Source: Fructilactobacillus fructivorans
GTDB taxonomy: Bacteria; Bacillota; Bacilli; Lactobacillales; Lactobacillaceae
Reading direction: 5' to 3'
Assembly: GCF_001434095.1 (NCBI RefSeq)
Contig: NZ_AZDS01000001.1
Coordinates: 124,001 to 188,000 of the forward strand
Length of the DNA: 64,000 bases
Shown: positions 45,239 to 54,624 of the stretch, piece by piece
Layout of the letters: every line of letters starts with the position of its first letter
Position numbering within the stretch: the first letter of the stretch is position 1
Notes under the pieces: generated by a model
Databases searched by the model: none
Told to the model about the DNA's origin: nothing
Seen by the model: the letters and a program-made list of their open reading frames with translations, nothing else
Program-made: the position numbers and the translations under genes

Positions 45239-45273
45239 AAAAAAAGACTCAAACCATCGAAACGGCGAGTCTT
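45239..45273 (-). terminator. Terminator for the class A PBP (minus strand)
   Basis: On the minus strand AAGACTC pairs with GAGTCTT with an imperfect GC inner stem (CC/GG), followed by a T-run. It lies 21 bases after the PBP stop. Confidence 0.72.
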
Positions 45274-45293
45274 AATCAGTTATTTATTTAAAA

Positions 45294-47597
45294 TTATTGG
45301 CTAGATGACGAACTAGCGTTTTGGTTATTATCATTACTTGAAGCAGTGGTTGAATTGGTACTACTTTGATTATTCTCACTAGAAGACGATTCAGAAGAAG
45401 ACTGATTATTTGGTTCTTCAACTTTAGAACTTGATCCAGATGAGGTTTGACTTGAACTGCTTGAATTGCTATCAGATGATGAACTACTTGAATTCTTTGA
45501 ACTTGATGAGTTGGAAACTACCGAACGATTTTTGGAAGCTTGTCCAGACTGACTAGCGTTATTATTAGCAGATACTGCAGTTCCCATGTGTCCTTCAATA
45601 TAGTACTCATTTACACCATCGCGCCGTGTCTCAACCACATTATCTGGCTTCTGCCAATCAATATTAGGTTGTCCAACAGAGGCTTGAGACATCATTTCCT
45701 TATAGTAGGTTTGTGCAATTCTGGTTTGTTGTTCTGAAATATAATTTCCTGGTTTAAATTGATGGTCATATCCAGTCCAAATTGAAAGGGACAAGTTCTT
45801 AGTGTATCCAGTAAACCATGAGTCCATAGAAGCTTGATTTGGAACTCGCTTAATCCAATCATCAGGGTATTGTGTCGTTCCAGTCTTTCCAGCTTCATAA
45901 AGTCCAGGGATTTTAGCAGCAGTTCCTGATCCATTTGAAGATGTCATAACTCCCTTAAGCATGTCATTCATCATAAAGGCAGTATCTTGTGACATTGCGC
46001 GATGTCCCTTGGAACTAAACTTCTTTTCAGCTCCGTTAACATTGACCACTTTATTAATAAGGTATGGCTTGTAGTAGGTACCACCATTAGCAAACGCAGC
46101 ATAGGCAGCTGCTTCTTGTTCTGAAGAAATATATGCACCAATCCCGTTTTGAAGTTCAAGGGGTTTATCGAATGTCATACCTAACCCTGACAAGAAATCT
46201 TGAGATCTTTGAATTCCAACTTGTTGTAAAGTTCTGATCGCAGGAATATTACGTGATTCAACTAATGCCTTTCTCATGGTAATAGTTCCTTCATGTTTAT
46301 TGTCAAAATCTTGTAATTCTTTGTTGGTTCCAGGATAAGTAAATGGTGTATCTTGAACTGCTTGATAGGTTGGCCACTTCAAATACTCAATGGCTGGACC
46401 ATAATCCATTAATGGCTTCATGGTTGAACCACTTGATCGATCGGTTTGAACAGCTCGATTCAAACCAAATGCAATTTTTTGTTTTCGTGACCCTAGCATT
46501 GAAACAACTTTACCATTGTTAGAATTAACCATAGTTGCACCAATTTGGAAGTTGTTGTTAGGGAATTGAACTGGGGAAGTCGGATTATTAGCTAAATTGT
46601 ACATTTGCTTTTGATCATCCATGTTTAAATTGGTATAAACTTTATTACCAGCATTTAGTTTGTAACCCTTTTGATCTAATTCTTGGACAACTTGCTGAAT
46701 ATAAGCGTCAGCATATTTTTCATTCTTCATATCCGGAGAAGAGTTTGCAGTGTGCTTTTTTGCTAAACCATCTGTAATACTCGTTTGTTCAGCTTGATTG
46801 GCTTGTTCTCTAGTAATCACTTTATTACTAGCCATGGCTTCCAAAACTTGGTTACGACGATCCGTAGCAAGTTTAGGATTCGTGTATGGATTATATTGTA
46901 CAGGAGCTTGAGGGAGACCAGCTAGAAAAGCAGTCTGAGAAAGATTGATTTTGTTTAATGGCTTATTAAAGTAAAAATCAGAAGCAGTCTGCATTCCATA
47001 GGCATTATTACCCATATATACTTTATTGATATAAAATTCTAGAATTTGTTGTTTACTGTAATCATGATCTACCTTAACAGCTAACCATGCTTCCTGAGCT
47101 TTACGTTTGATTGTTTGATCAGATGCTTTAGTGGAAAATACTGATAATTTAACTAGTTGTTGCGTTAAAGTACTCCCACCTTGAAGGCCACCGTTACCAC
47201 GAATATTTGAAAAGGCGGCTTCAACAATTCTGGCTGGATCAACTCCATGATCTTTGTAGAAATGTCGATCTTCAATTGAAATGATTGCATTCTTTAAATT
47301 ATCAGGAATTTGGTCCTGCTTTACATAGTCTCGATTTTGAGCTCCTAAACGTGAAATGACCTTTCCTTTTGAATCATAAATCGTTGTTGAATTATCACTT
47401 GAAAGGGTATTATAGGATATTTTCGGCGCACTTGAAGCGTAATAGGTAAAAAGCCCAGCCCCAAAAATCACCATGGCAACAATTATGGCTAAAATCCATA
47501 AAATAATTTTTTTCCATAACTTCATTTTTTTCTTTTGGGGTCCCTTACGATGCTGAAACTTTTGCACCCTGGACGCATTTTCATTTGAATCGGCCAT
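45294..47597 (-). CDS. pbp1A: Class A penicillin-binding protein (transglycosylase/transpeptidase)
   Basis: 767-residue bifunctional cell-wall synthase. Basic cytoplasmic start, a transmembrane helix at about residues 27-52, GT51 glycosyltransferase domain (ISIEDRHFYKDHGVD, GGSTLTQQLVKL, LEFYINKVYMGN) and the transpeptidase domain with SxxK in SSGSTMKPL, SRN and KTGTT. The last about 100 residues form a Ser/Asn/Gln-rich low-complexity tail, likely flexible and extracellular. Coupled with recU on the minus strand (12-base gap), the conserved recU-ponA pair of Firmicutes. Confidence 0.94.
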   Translation of the reverse strand: MADSNENASRVQKFQHRKGPQKKKMKLWKKIILWILAIIVAMVIFGAGLFTYYASSAPKISYNTLSSDNSTTIYDSKGKVISRLGAQNRDYVKQDQIPDNLKNAIISIEDRHFYKDHGVDPARIVEAAFSNIRGNGGLQGGSTLTQQLVKLSVFSTKASDQTIKRKAQEAWLAVKVDHDYSKQQILEFYINKVYMGNNAYGMQTASDFYFNKPLNKINLSQTAFLAGLPQAPVQYNPYTNPKLATDRRNQVLEAMASNKVITREQANQAEQTSITDGLAKKHTANSSPDMKNEKYADAYIQQVVQELDQKGYKLNAGNKVYTNLNMDDQKQMYNLANNPTSPVQFPNNNFQIGATMVNSNNGKVVSMLGSRKQKIAFGLNRAVQTDRSSGSTMKPLMDYGPAIEYLKWPTYQAVQDTPFTYPGTNKELQDFDNKHEGTITMRKALVESRNIPAIRTLQQVGIQRSQDFLSGLGMTFDKPLELQNGIGAYISSEQEAAAYAAFANGGTYYKPYLINKVVNVNGAEKKFSSKGHRAMSQDTAFMMNDMLKGVMTSSNGSGTAAKIPGLYEAGKTGTTQYPDDWIKRVPNQASMDSWFTGYTKNLSLSIWTGYDHQFKPGNYISEQQTRIAQTYYKEMMSQASVGQPNIDWQKPDNVVETRRDGVNEYYIEGHMGTAVSANNNASQSGQASKNRSVVSNSSSSKNSSSSSSDSNSSSSSQTSSGSSSKVEEPNNQSSSESSSSENNQSSTNSTTASSNDNNQNASSSSSQ

Positions 47598-47609
47598 TAG
47601 ATATCTCCT

Positions 47610-48233
47610 TTATATGTTGTTCCTGTCATCGATAATATGATCAACTGCACTGAGGTATGGAATCAGTGGTTGAAAGTGATACTTAATTTGGTATGCGTTA
47701 TCTTGTAATTCTGTTTTAGAAATTGATTTTCTGCCACCATTATTTTGCCGATCCCAATAATAAAATAAATTTGGTCCCGCTAAGACAAAAAGCTCATTAC
47801 TTTTAACAAATTTTATCATTGCAAAGGTAATTCCACCTAATTGAGTGCATTTCCTCATGTGTTCAATTTGATGCTCATGAAAATTACTAAGGGGAAAAGA
47901 TGTATTACTGGTAGTTTCCTTGGCATCAAAATCAATGTACTTACCACGATAAACTCCATTGTAATCAGTAGTGGACGCGTGTTGAAAATATGCTTCCTTA
48001 ATCACAGCAGCACTTCGCTTGGGGTAGTCAACATTAACAATTTGAATTGGAGTTGGTTTTTTATGTACAACCGCAATATCTTCATCTAAATAGTATTCAT
48101 TACTTTGGTTTAATTCTGCTTCAAGTGACATCCCACGATCTCCATAATTAATGGAGGAATTCTTCGAAAGATTAAGTTGTTTTGATTTGTTGGTATTCTT
48201 GAAAGAACTACCATTTGGATAGTGGAAATTCAT
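47610..48233 (-). CDS. recU: Holliday junction resolvase RecU
   Basis: Cleaves Holliday junctions in recombination and chromosome segregation. 207 residues. Seen: MNFHYPNGSSF, ANRGMSLE-like GDRGMSLEAELN, VNVDYPKRSAAVIKEAYF, STTDYNGVYRGKYIDFDAKETT (catalytic Asp/Glu/Lys) and NFHEHQIEHM. A minus-strand GAGG lies before the ATG, and a TATAAT (48255-48250) very close upstream may give a short leader. Confidence 0.95.
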   Translation of the reverse strand: MNFHYPNGSSFKNTNKSKQLNLSKNSSINYGDRGMSLEAELNQSNEYYLDEDIAVVHKKPTPIQIVNVDYPKRSAAVIKEAYFQHASTTDYNGVYRGKYIDFDAKETTSNTSFPLSNFHEHQIEHMRKCTQLGGITFAMIKFVKSNELFVLAGPNLFYYWDRQNNGGRKSISKTELQDNAYQIKYHFQPLIPYLSAVDHIIDDRNNI

Positions 48234-48340
48234 TTTATGGCCTCAATCCATTATATTAGATCAATCATGTTAACATATACGTAATATATTATAGCAATAG
48301 TAAGTAATTTGTAGAAATAAATATTGAAGGGTGACAAGAA

Positions 48341-48904
48341 ATGAGTCGCGTTTGGGTATCAGGATATCGAAGTTATGAACTAGGAATATTTCAAAATGAT
48401 GATCCAAAGTTAAAAATTATCAAACAAGCATTATCGGATCAGCTTTCTCAATTAATTGAGAGTGGTTGTGATTGGATTATTACTGGGGGTCAACTTGGCA
48501 TTGAACAGTGGACAGTTGATGTTGCTAAAGAATTACAGCAAAAATATCCCCATGAGTTCCAGTTAGCAGTAATGCTACCATTTAAAAAGTTTGGGTCAAA
48601 TTGGAATGAAGATAATCAAGCAAAATTGAACCAAACCATTACCAAATCAGACTTTTCTGATTCAGTAAGTAACCATCTATATGATTCACCCAAACAATTA
48701 AAAAATTATCAACGATTTATGTTAACACACACGGATCAAGCTTTATTGGTGTATGATCCAGAAAATGAAGGTAAAACTAAGTATGATTATCAGGCAATTC
48801 AACAATTTCAACAAAGCCATGCCTATCCATTGCAGCTAATTGATTTTGATCAGTTACAAGATATTGCTGATGATTACGAACGCAATTTAAATGATGACTT
48901 TTAG
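48341..48904 (+). CDS. ypsA: YpsA/DUF1273 SLOG-family protein
   Basis: 187-residue protein of the SLOG (nucleotide-binding Rossmann-like) superfamily: VWVSGYRSYELGIF, GCDWIITGGQLGIEQW, MLPFKKFGSNWNE and DQALLVYDPENEGKTKYDY. In Bacillus and staphylococci YpsA affects cell division and stress; biochemistry is unsettled. Located between recU and gpsB as in other Bacilli. GAAGGGTG precedes the ATG. Confidence 0.9.
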   Translation: MSRVWVSGYRSYELGIFQNDDPKLKIIKQALSDQLSQLIESGCDWIITGGQLGIEQWTVDVAKELQQKYPHEFQLAVMLPFKKFGSNWNEDNQAKLNQTITKSDFSDSVSNHLYDSPKQLKNYQRFMLTHTDQALLVYDPENEGKTKYDYQAIQQFQQSHAYPLQLIDFDQLQDIADDYERNLNDDF

Positions 48905-48913
48905 TTTTAATTC

Positions 48914-48922
48914 TGTTAAAAT
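48914..48922 (+). promoter_or_regulatory. Candidate extended -10 for gpsB
   Basis: TGTTAAAAT (TGnTAAAAT) lies 36 bases before the gpsB ATG, after the ypsA stop. No firm -35. Confidence 0.42.
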
Positions 48923-48958
48923 AAATATATGCGGAAATGATTGGTGAGGTGTGTATTA

Positions 48959-49396
48959 ATGGAAAATATTAATTTTACTCCAAAACAAATTCTACAAAAA
49001 GAATTTAAGCAGAAAATGCGGGGATATGATCCTGCAGAAGTTGATACTTTTTTAGATAGTATCATTAAAGACTATGAAACTTTTCAACGTGAGATTGATC
49101 AATTAGATCAAGAAAATCAAGATCTTAAGTTAAAAGTTGATGAGTTAACACGCCAAGTATCAATGGGTTCTGGTGCACAGAGTACACAACGTCCTGTGGA
49201 ACGTCCAAGTTCTCAAAAGCAACGTGCACCTGAAGAAACAAATAATGAGCCGGCTAAACAAGAAGCACCTAAAGCACAACCTTCAAATCAGCCGGCTCAA
49301 AGTCAGAATCCTACTGACATGGATATCTTAAAACGTTTATCTAGTCTGGAACGCCGTGTTTACGGTGAGGATTCAGATAATTCCAATAGATTTTAA
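48959..49396 (+). CDS. gpsB: Cell division protein GpsB
   Basis: DivIVA-like coiled-coil adaptor that shuttles PBPs and division proteins. N-terminal lipid-binding/dimer domain [23 protein letters not shown], coiled coil to about residue 75, then a Pro/Gln/Ser-rich linker and a C-terminal trimerising helix [16 protein letters not shown]. 145 residues from ATG 48959 with GGTGAGGTG upstream. The nearby class A PBP is its likely partner by family knowledge. Confidence 0.94.
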   Translation: MENINFTPKQILQKEFKQKMRGYDPAEVDTFLDSIIKDYETFQREIDQLDQENQDLKLKVDELTRQVSMGSGAQSTQRPVERPSSQKQRAPEETNNEPAKQEAPKAQPSNQPAQSQNPTDMDILKRLSSLERRVYGEDSDNSNRF

Positions 49397-49402
49397 ATAC
49401 TT

Positions 49403-49797
49403 GGTACAGGTCCTGAGTAATCGCGGTCAATGAATGTTGGCTGAGGAAAGTCCACTCTCGCACAAGCTGAGATGCTTGTAGTGTTCGTGCTCGGTGAAAA
49501 AATAAGCCGAGGAATCATTAAGTTGATTACGGCGAAAGAACGAGCTAAGGTTATTGTTACTATGCTTTAGTATTTCATAAAGTGCCACAGAAACGACTAA
49601 TTTGAGAAATCAAATTATTGGAACGCAGTAAACCCCGCGAGCGGGAAACCCAAACTTTGGTAGGGGAGCTTCACACACGGAAATTGAACCAAGTGTGGGG
49701 GAAGAACATTATGTTCTTGAGATAGATGATTACTACTTAATCACTTTGTCCTGAAGTTGTGGTTAAGCACAAAACATGGCTTACAGGGGCCTGTACC
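49403..49797 (+). ncRNA. rnpB: RNase P RNA, Bacillus type
   Basis: Catalytic RNA of RNase P, maturing tRNA 5' ends. Seen: closing arms GGTACAGG (49403) and CCTGTACC (49790-49797), the conserved GAGGAAAGTCC, ACAGAAA, GAAACCCAAACTTTGGTAGG and 3' ACATGGCTTAC. It lies between gpsB and the THUMP methyltransferase, as in B. subtilis. The Rho-independent hairpin follows. Confidence 0.95.
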
Positions 49798-49809
49798 GTT
49801 TTTCAGGTT

Positions 49810-49835
49810 GAGTGGGATTTTCCCACTCTTTTTTT
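49810..49835 (+). terminator. Terminator of rnpB
   Basis: GAGTGGGA pairs perfectly with TCCCACTC around TTT, then seven T. Confidence 0.92.
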
Positions 49836-49857
49836 ATATAAAAAGGGAATGAATAAA

Positions 49858-50979
49858 ATGAAAAAATTTAATTTAATGGCAACATGTTCAGCTGGGCTAG
49901 AAGGACTAGTTGGAAATGAATTACGAGACTTAGGATATGAACCCGAAGTCAGAAACGGAATGGTTCTATTTACAGGAACCGTTTCCGATATTATTAGAAC
50001 GAATCTATGGTTAAGAACGGCTGATCGAATTAAAATCATCGTGGGTCGTTTTAGGGCGACTACTTTTGATGAGTTGTTTGAAAAAACTAAAAGTTTAGAT
50101 TGGGAAGACTTAATTCCAATGGACGGAAAGTTCCCCGTTGAAGGTCGTTCCCAAAAGTCTTCTTTACACAGTGTTCCCGATATTCAAGCCATTACTAAGA
50201 AGGCCATTGTTGAAAAGATTAGCAAGTTTTATCATCGAAGAACCCGACTTCCTGAATCAGGATCATTGTATCCATTAGAAGTTCGTGTAAATAAAGATGA
50301 GGTTATGGACACCCTAGATACTACTGGTCCAAGTTTATTTAAGCGTGGTTATCGAGTTGCCAAGGGAGAAGCTCCTTTAAAAGAAAATATGGCTGCCGCA
50401 CTAATTCTCTTAACCAACTGGCACCCAGAAGAAATGCCGTTTCTTGATCCAATGTGTGGTTCTGGTACCATCCCAATTGAGGCAGCATTAATTGCTAGAA
50501 ATATAGCTCCTGGATACAATCGCGAATTTGTTTTTGAAGACTGGGATTGGGTCGATCCTGAACTTGTTAAAAAAATTCGTGCTGAAGCGGATGCCAAAGC
50601 TGACTATGATTCTCAATTTGATATCATGGCCTCCGATGTTAATGAGCAGATGGTTAATTATGCTAAAGTAAATGCAGAAGAAGCTGGTCTACTTCATGAT
50701 ATTCAGTTCAAACAGGTTGCAGTTCAAGATTTTCATACTGATAAACAAGATGGTGTGCTTGTAACTAATCCACCTTATGGACAAAGAATGGGAGACTCAA
50801 AAGAAGTCGCCCAACTCTACCATGAAATGGGAAAAGTCTTCATCCCCATGAAGACTTGGTCTAAGTACTATCTCACAAGTGATTTGAACTTTGAAAAAGA
50901 ATATGGTAAGAAAGCTACTAAGAGACGTAAATTATATAATGGAAGAATCAGAACAGATTATTTCCAGTACTGGGCTTAA
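49858..50979 (+). CDS. THUMP-domain class I SAM RNA methyltransferase (YpsC/RlmL-like)
   Basis: 373 residues. N-terminal THUMP RNA-binding domain (MATCSAGLEGLVGNELRDLGY), then the methyltransferase with MCGSGTIPIEAAL, NRGFVFE-like region and the catalytic TNPPYGQRMGD. The family methylates 23S rRNA at N2 of G2445 in E. coli RlmL; here target is inferred. ATG 49858 is chosen over the in-frame ATG 49849, which overlaps the AAAGGGA ribosome site. The longer frame running back into rnpB is not coding. Confidence 0.93.
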   Translation: MKKFNLMATCSAGLEGLVGNELRDLGYEPEVRNGMVLFTGTVSDIIRTNLWLRTADRIKIIVGRFRATTFDELFEKTKSLDWEDLIPMDGKFPVEGRSQKSSLHSVPDIQAITKKAIVEKISKFYHRRTRLPESGSLYPLEVRVNKDEVMDTLDTTGPSLFKRGYRVAKGEAPLKENMAAALILLTNWHPEEMPFLDPMCGSGTIPIEAALIARNIAPGYNREFVFEDWDWVDPELVKKIRAEADAKADYDSQFDIMASDVNEQMVNYAKVNAEEAGLLHDIQFKQVAVQDFHTDKQDGVLVTNPPYGQRMGDSKEVAQLYHEMGKVFIPMKTWSKYYLTSDLNFEKEYGKKATKRRKLYNGRIRTDYFQYWA

Positions 50980-51009
50980 CAAAATTTCAATAAGAAAGGG
51001 AAAAAGTAA

Positions 51010-52122
51010 TTGAGAAAACGAATTGCGATTATCGGTGGTGGAATCGTTGGTTCTACTGCTGCATATTATTTGAGTCAAATGCCAAATGCTGACGAACGTG
51101 ACGTGGTAATGTTTGATGATAGTTACGGTCAAGCTACCAAAGCCGCCTCTGGAATTATATCTCCATGGTTGTCAAAACGTAGAAATAAGCAATGGTATAA
51201 CTTAGCAAAGGCTGGAGCTAAATTGATTCCTGAAATTGCTAATGACACTCATATGAATTCGGAAATTTTTGATCATTGCGGAACAATTATTACAAGAGAA
51301 GACGAAAGTAATTTAGATGAATTATATCTTTTTGCCAAAGAACGAGCCCAAGTTACTCCAGAAATGGGCAAGATCCAAAAATTAGATCGGAAAGCGATTC
51401 AATCTCAAATTCCAATTCTGACCAACCCGAAGTCTGGTGTTTTGGTGTCAGGAGGAAGTCGGATTAATGGTGCACTCTTTTGTCAACATCTCATTTCAAT
51501 TGCGAAAAAAAATAATCTTACGGTTCATGATGGAAGAGCAAGACTAATTAATGATCATACCATTTCTTTTAAAGAGCAATCATTTGAGTTTGACCGAATT
51601 ATTGTTGCTACAGGAGCATGGGTCAAGGAAACAATGCAACCTTTGAATGTAAAAGTTCATGTGAGACCACAAAAGGGACAATTAGTTGAACTTAAAGTTC
51701 CTGATTTTCCCGATCATGAAAGCATGCCAGTGATGATGCCTGAAGGAGAATATGATTTTATCCCACTAGGACATGGAAAACTAATTGTTGGGGCCACTCA
51801 TGATGATAATAAAGAATTTGATTTAAGCAAAGAAGCAAGCGTTGATAACCAGTTAATCGATTCGGCTCAAAACTTGGTCTCAGGATTAAACTCAACTGAT
51901 ATTATACTGAGTAAAGTTGGAACGAGGGCTTACACTAATGATTTTGCTCCGTTTTTTGGAATTGTTCCTAATCATGATAATGTATTGATTGGAAGTGGAC
52001 TAGGTTCCTCGGGACTAACCACTGGTCCTATGATTGGTAAATTATTAGCGGGATCGGCTATTTTTGGTGGTCATCCTGATTGGAAGATGTACGAAAAGCC
52101 TATTTCTAACTACATCAGCTAG
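51010..52122 (+). CDS. FAD-dependent oxidoreductase of the DAO family
   Basis: 370 residues with an N-terminal dinucleotide fold IAIIGGGIVGSTAAYYLS, then the FAD/substrate region KAASGIISPWLS, a C-terminal TRAYTNDFAPFFGIVPNHDN and GSGLGSSGLTTGPMIGKLLAG. This resembles glycine oxidase/D-amino acid dehydrogenase relatives; substrate unknown. TTG start after GAAAGGGA. Its 3' end overlaps the converging RNase HI gene by 8 bases. Confidence 0.85.
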   Translation: MRKRIAIIGGGIVGSTAAYYLSQMPNADERDVVMFDDSYGQATKAASGIISPWLSKRRNKQWYNLAKAGAKLIPEIANDTHMNSEIFDHCGTIITREDESNLDELYLFAKERAQVTPEMGKIQKLDRKAIQSQIPILTNPKSGVLVSGGSRINGALFCQHLISIAKKNNLTVHDGRARLINDHTISFKEQSFEFDRIIVATGAWVKETMQPLNVKVHVRPQKGQLVELKVPDFPDHESMPVMMPEGEYDFIPLGHGKLIVGATHDDNKEFDLSKEASVDNQLIDSAQNLVSGLNSTDIILSKVGTRAYTNDFAPFFGIVPNHDNVLIGSGLGSSGLTTGPMIGKLLAGSAIFGGHPDWKMYEKPISNYIS

Positions 52123-52519
52123 AATGAAGAGCCTGAAATGCTAATTCATGAGCACCCATGTTTTGATTATCAGGAATCCATTTAGTTAAAACAAACGCAA
52201 AATGGCTTTCTAATTCAATAATTTGATCAATATATTTTTGATAGTGTTTTGCATACTGTTTATTAATACTGTCACTCAAAATTGAACTATCAGTGTAGTA
52301 TAATACGGTTACGTTTCCTGGTATCTTACCGGAATGTCTTAAATGATGTTGAAGGACTTTTAAAGCTTCAATACAGGCTTTAAATTCGCCAACGTGATTG
52401 TCTTTTGCTTTACATTGTTTCTTAATTTGTAATTGTTCTTGCTTATGAACGATTAAAATTCCAATCCCACATTGGTGACTTTGAGGCTTAATTGCTGCAT
52501 CTGAATATAATTTATACAT
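52115..52519 (-). CDS. RNase HI-family protein with a substituted fourth active-site residue
   Basis: 134-residue RNase H fold. Catalytic positions visible: Asp7 (LYSDAA), Glu45 (GEFKA), Asp77 (YTDSSI). The fourth, normally Asp in an A-D-x-L-A motif, is His124 (GAHELA). In E. coli RNase HI the equivalent Asp134 tolerates substitution, so activity is possible. The family removes RNA from RNA-DNA hybrids. It converges with the oxidoreductase gene and lies 37 bases from ebsA, which points away from it. Confidence 0.82.
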   Translation of the reverse strand: MYKLYSDAAIKPQSHQCGIGILIVHKQEQLQIKKQCKAKDNHVGEFKACIEALKVLQHHLRHSGKIPGNVTVLYYTDSSILSDSINKQYAKHYQKYIDQIIELESHFAFVLTKWIPDNQNMGAHELAFQALHSS

Positions 52520-52556
52520 GAGTTAATTACTCCATTCATTTAAAGAGGTTTAAATT

Positions 52557-52943
52557 ATGATAACTCAAAAGAGAAAGTTTTTGTATCAGCCAAATATTAC
52601 TACTAGTATCATCTGCTGGAGTTGGACTCTTATTGTTTTATTGATCGGAGTTATTATTTGGCTTGAAATAACTCATTTTCAAGAGATTACGTTAGGCTTT
52701 TTCATTGCTTTTATTTTATTATCATGGATTCAAATTCATTTTAGAAAATTAATATTAGTAGGAGATACTCTGACATTACGAAGTGTATTTCATCCCCGAG
52801 GAATTAAAATGAATATCAAAGATATTAGTAACGTTCAATTAAAAAGGTTTCAGCTATCTTTTAATTACAAAAATAAGAAATATACATTTGTTCTTCCTAA
52901 TAATTCAACAATCGAATTGAGCGAAGCATTAAACAATAAATAG
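52557..52943 (+). CDS. ebsA: EbsA-family small membrane protein
   Basis: 128 residues with two hydrophobic segments (about 18-38 and 45-60), then a soluble PH-like C-terminal domain (LILVGDTLTLRSVFHPRG, DISNVQLKRF). It resembles EbsA-family proteins of lactobacilli; the role is not established. AGAGGTTTAA precedes the ATG. It stands directly before fhs. Confidence 0.7.
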   Translation: MITQKRKFLYQPNITTSIICWSWTLIVLLIGVIIWLEITHFQEITLGFFIAFILLSWIQIHFRKLILVGDTLTLRSVFHPRGIKMNIKDISNVQLKRFQLSFNYKNKKYTFVLPNNSTIELSEALNNK

Positions 52944-52965
52944 CATGCTAATAGAAGGTGATTTA

Positions 52966-54624
52966 ATGAAGACAGATATTGAAATATCACAAGAGAGTAA
53001 GTTAAAGCCAATTCAATCAATTGCTAGTAAGCTTTCCATCCCAGAGAGTAAGGTAAATCCCTATGGGAAATACATGGCCAAAGTTTCAAGTGATACTCCT
53101 GACCAAGGTACCAAGAAAAAGTTAATCCTTGTAACAGCAATTAATCCAACTCCTGCAGGAGAAGGAAAATCAACAGTCTTAATTGGACTTGGTGATGCAT
53201 TAAATCAATTAAACAAGAAGGTTGCAATTGCATTGCGTGAACCATCAATGGGTCCCGTAATGGGAATGAAAGGTGGAGCAGCTGGCGGTGGATTCGCTCA
53301 AGTTGAACCCATGGTTAACATCAACCTTAATTTTACTGGCGATATTCATGCTCTAACCTCAGCTAACAACACGTTGGCTGCCTTAATTGATAATTCGATT
53401 TACCAAGGAAATAAATTAAACCTTGATCCGCGTAAAATTCAATGGCATCGAGCCATGGATGTTAATGATCGCGAATTGCGTAATATGGTAATTGGCCTAG
53501 GTGGTTCAAAGTCAGGAGTTCCACGAGAAGAACATTTTGAAATTACTGCTGCCAGTGAATTAATGGCAATTTTGTGTTTATCAACTGATTTAAACGACTT
53601 AAAACATCGAATTAAGAATATTTTAATTGGATATACTTATGAAAATAAGCCTGTTTTCGTTTCTGACCTGGGGGCTGAGAGTGCGTTAACCATTATCTTA
53701 AAGGACGCCATTAACCCTAATTTAGTTCAAACCTTAGAACATACTCCTGCCTTTATTCATGGAGGCCCTTTCGCCAATTTAGCAATGGGTTGTAACAGTG
53801 TTCAAGCTACTAATACAGCTATGAAGGTTGCTGATTATACCTTAACTGAGTCTGGGTTCGGATCAGATCTTGGTGGAGAAAAATTCATGGATCTGGTTTC
53901 ACCACATTTAAATGTTGATCCAAGTGCGGTGGTAGTCGTAGCTTCAATTAGAGCACTAAAGTTTAATGGTGGATTAGCCAAATCAGAGTTATCAAGCCCA
54001 GATGTTGACGCTTTAAAAAAGGGAGTCAAAAATTTGGATCATCACATTCGAGCTATGAAATCCTTTAATAAGCCTGTAATCGTTGCCATAAACCAATTTA
54101 ATGATGACTCACCTGAAGAAATTCAATGGTTAAATCGTCATTTGGAAGATTTAGGGGTTGAACATGGAATTAGTAAATCATTTATTGAAGGTGGCAAGGG
54201 TTCAATTGATTTAGCACAAAAATTAACCAAATTGGTTGATAATGATGATTCACTTAAGCGAGTTTACAGTAATGAAGATAATTTGACAGATAAAATAAAT
54301 AAAGTTGCTAAAAAGATTTATGGCGCTGGTGACGTGGTCTTATCGTCAAAAGCAAAGGGACAATTGAAGGACATTCAAAAAAATGGATGGGATAAACTCT
54401 CAATTTGTATTTCCAAAACTCAATACTCTTTGTCTGATGATCCTCAAAAGCTGGGTGATCCAAGTGGATTTACCTTGCATATTACCGAATTATTGCCTAA
54501 ATTAGGTGCTGGATATATTGTTGCCATGGCTGGAAAAGTTATTACTATGCCTGGTTTACCAAAACATCCCGCTGCCATTGGAATGGATATTGATAAAAAT
54601 GAAAAAATCACTGGCTTATTCTAA
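52966..54624 (+). CDS. fhs: Formate-tetrahydrofolate ligase
   Basis: ATP-dependent formation of 10-formyl-THF from formate and THF. Motifs: TAINPTPAGEGKSTVLIGLGDAL (P-loop), REPSMGPVMGMKGGAAGGG, LTSANNTLAALIDN and MPGLPKHPAA near the C-terminus. 552 residues from ATG 52966, which has GAAGGTGA upstream; ATG 52945 lacks one. With folD and folT it forms the one-carbon theme of this window. The lspA frame begins inside its last codons. Confidence 0.96.
   Translation: MKTDIEISQESKLKPIQSIASKLSIPESKVNPYGKYMAKVSSDTPDQGTKKKLILVTAINPTPAGEGKSTVLIGLGDALNQLNKKVAIALREPSMGPVMGMKGGAAGGGFAQVEPMVNINLNFTGDIHALTSANNTLAALIDNSIYQGNKLNLDPRKIQWHRAMDVNDRELRNMVIGLGGSKSGVPREEHFEITAASELMAILCLSTDLNDLKHRIKNILIGYTYENKPVFVSDLGAESALTIILKDAINPNLVQTLEHTPAFIHGGPFANLAMGCNSVQATNTAMKVADYTLTESGFGSDLGGEKFMDLVSPHLNVDPSAVVVVASIRALKFNGGLAKSELSSPDVDALKKGVKNLDHHIRAMKSFNKPVIVAINQFNDDSPEEIQWLNRHLEDLGVEHGISKSFIEGGKGSIDLAQKLTKLVDNDDSLKRVYSNEDNLTDKINKVAKKIYGAGDVVLSSKAKGQLKDIQKNGWDKLSICISKTQYSLSDDPQKLGDPSGFTLHITELLPKLGAGYIVAMAGKVITMPGLPKHPAAIGMDIDKNEKITGLF

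Noticed and set aside
45294-45600. DNA repeat array in the PBP 3' end
   Set aside because: It is low-complexity coding sequence (Ser codons), not a regular repeat or CRISPR array.
49759-49857. Upstream extension of the THUMP methyltransferase frame
   Set aside because: It lies inside RNase P RNA and its terminator; the real start is the ATG at 49858 with a ribosome site.
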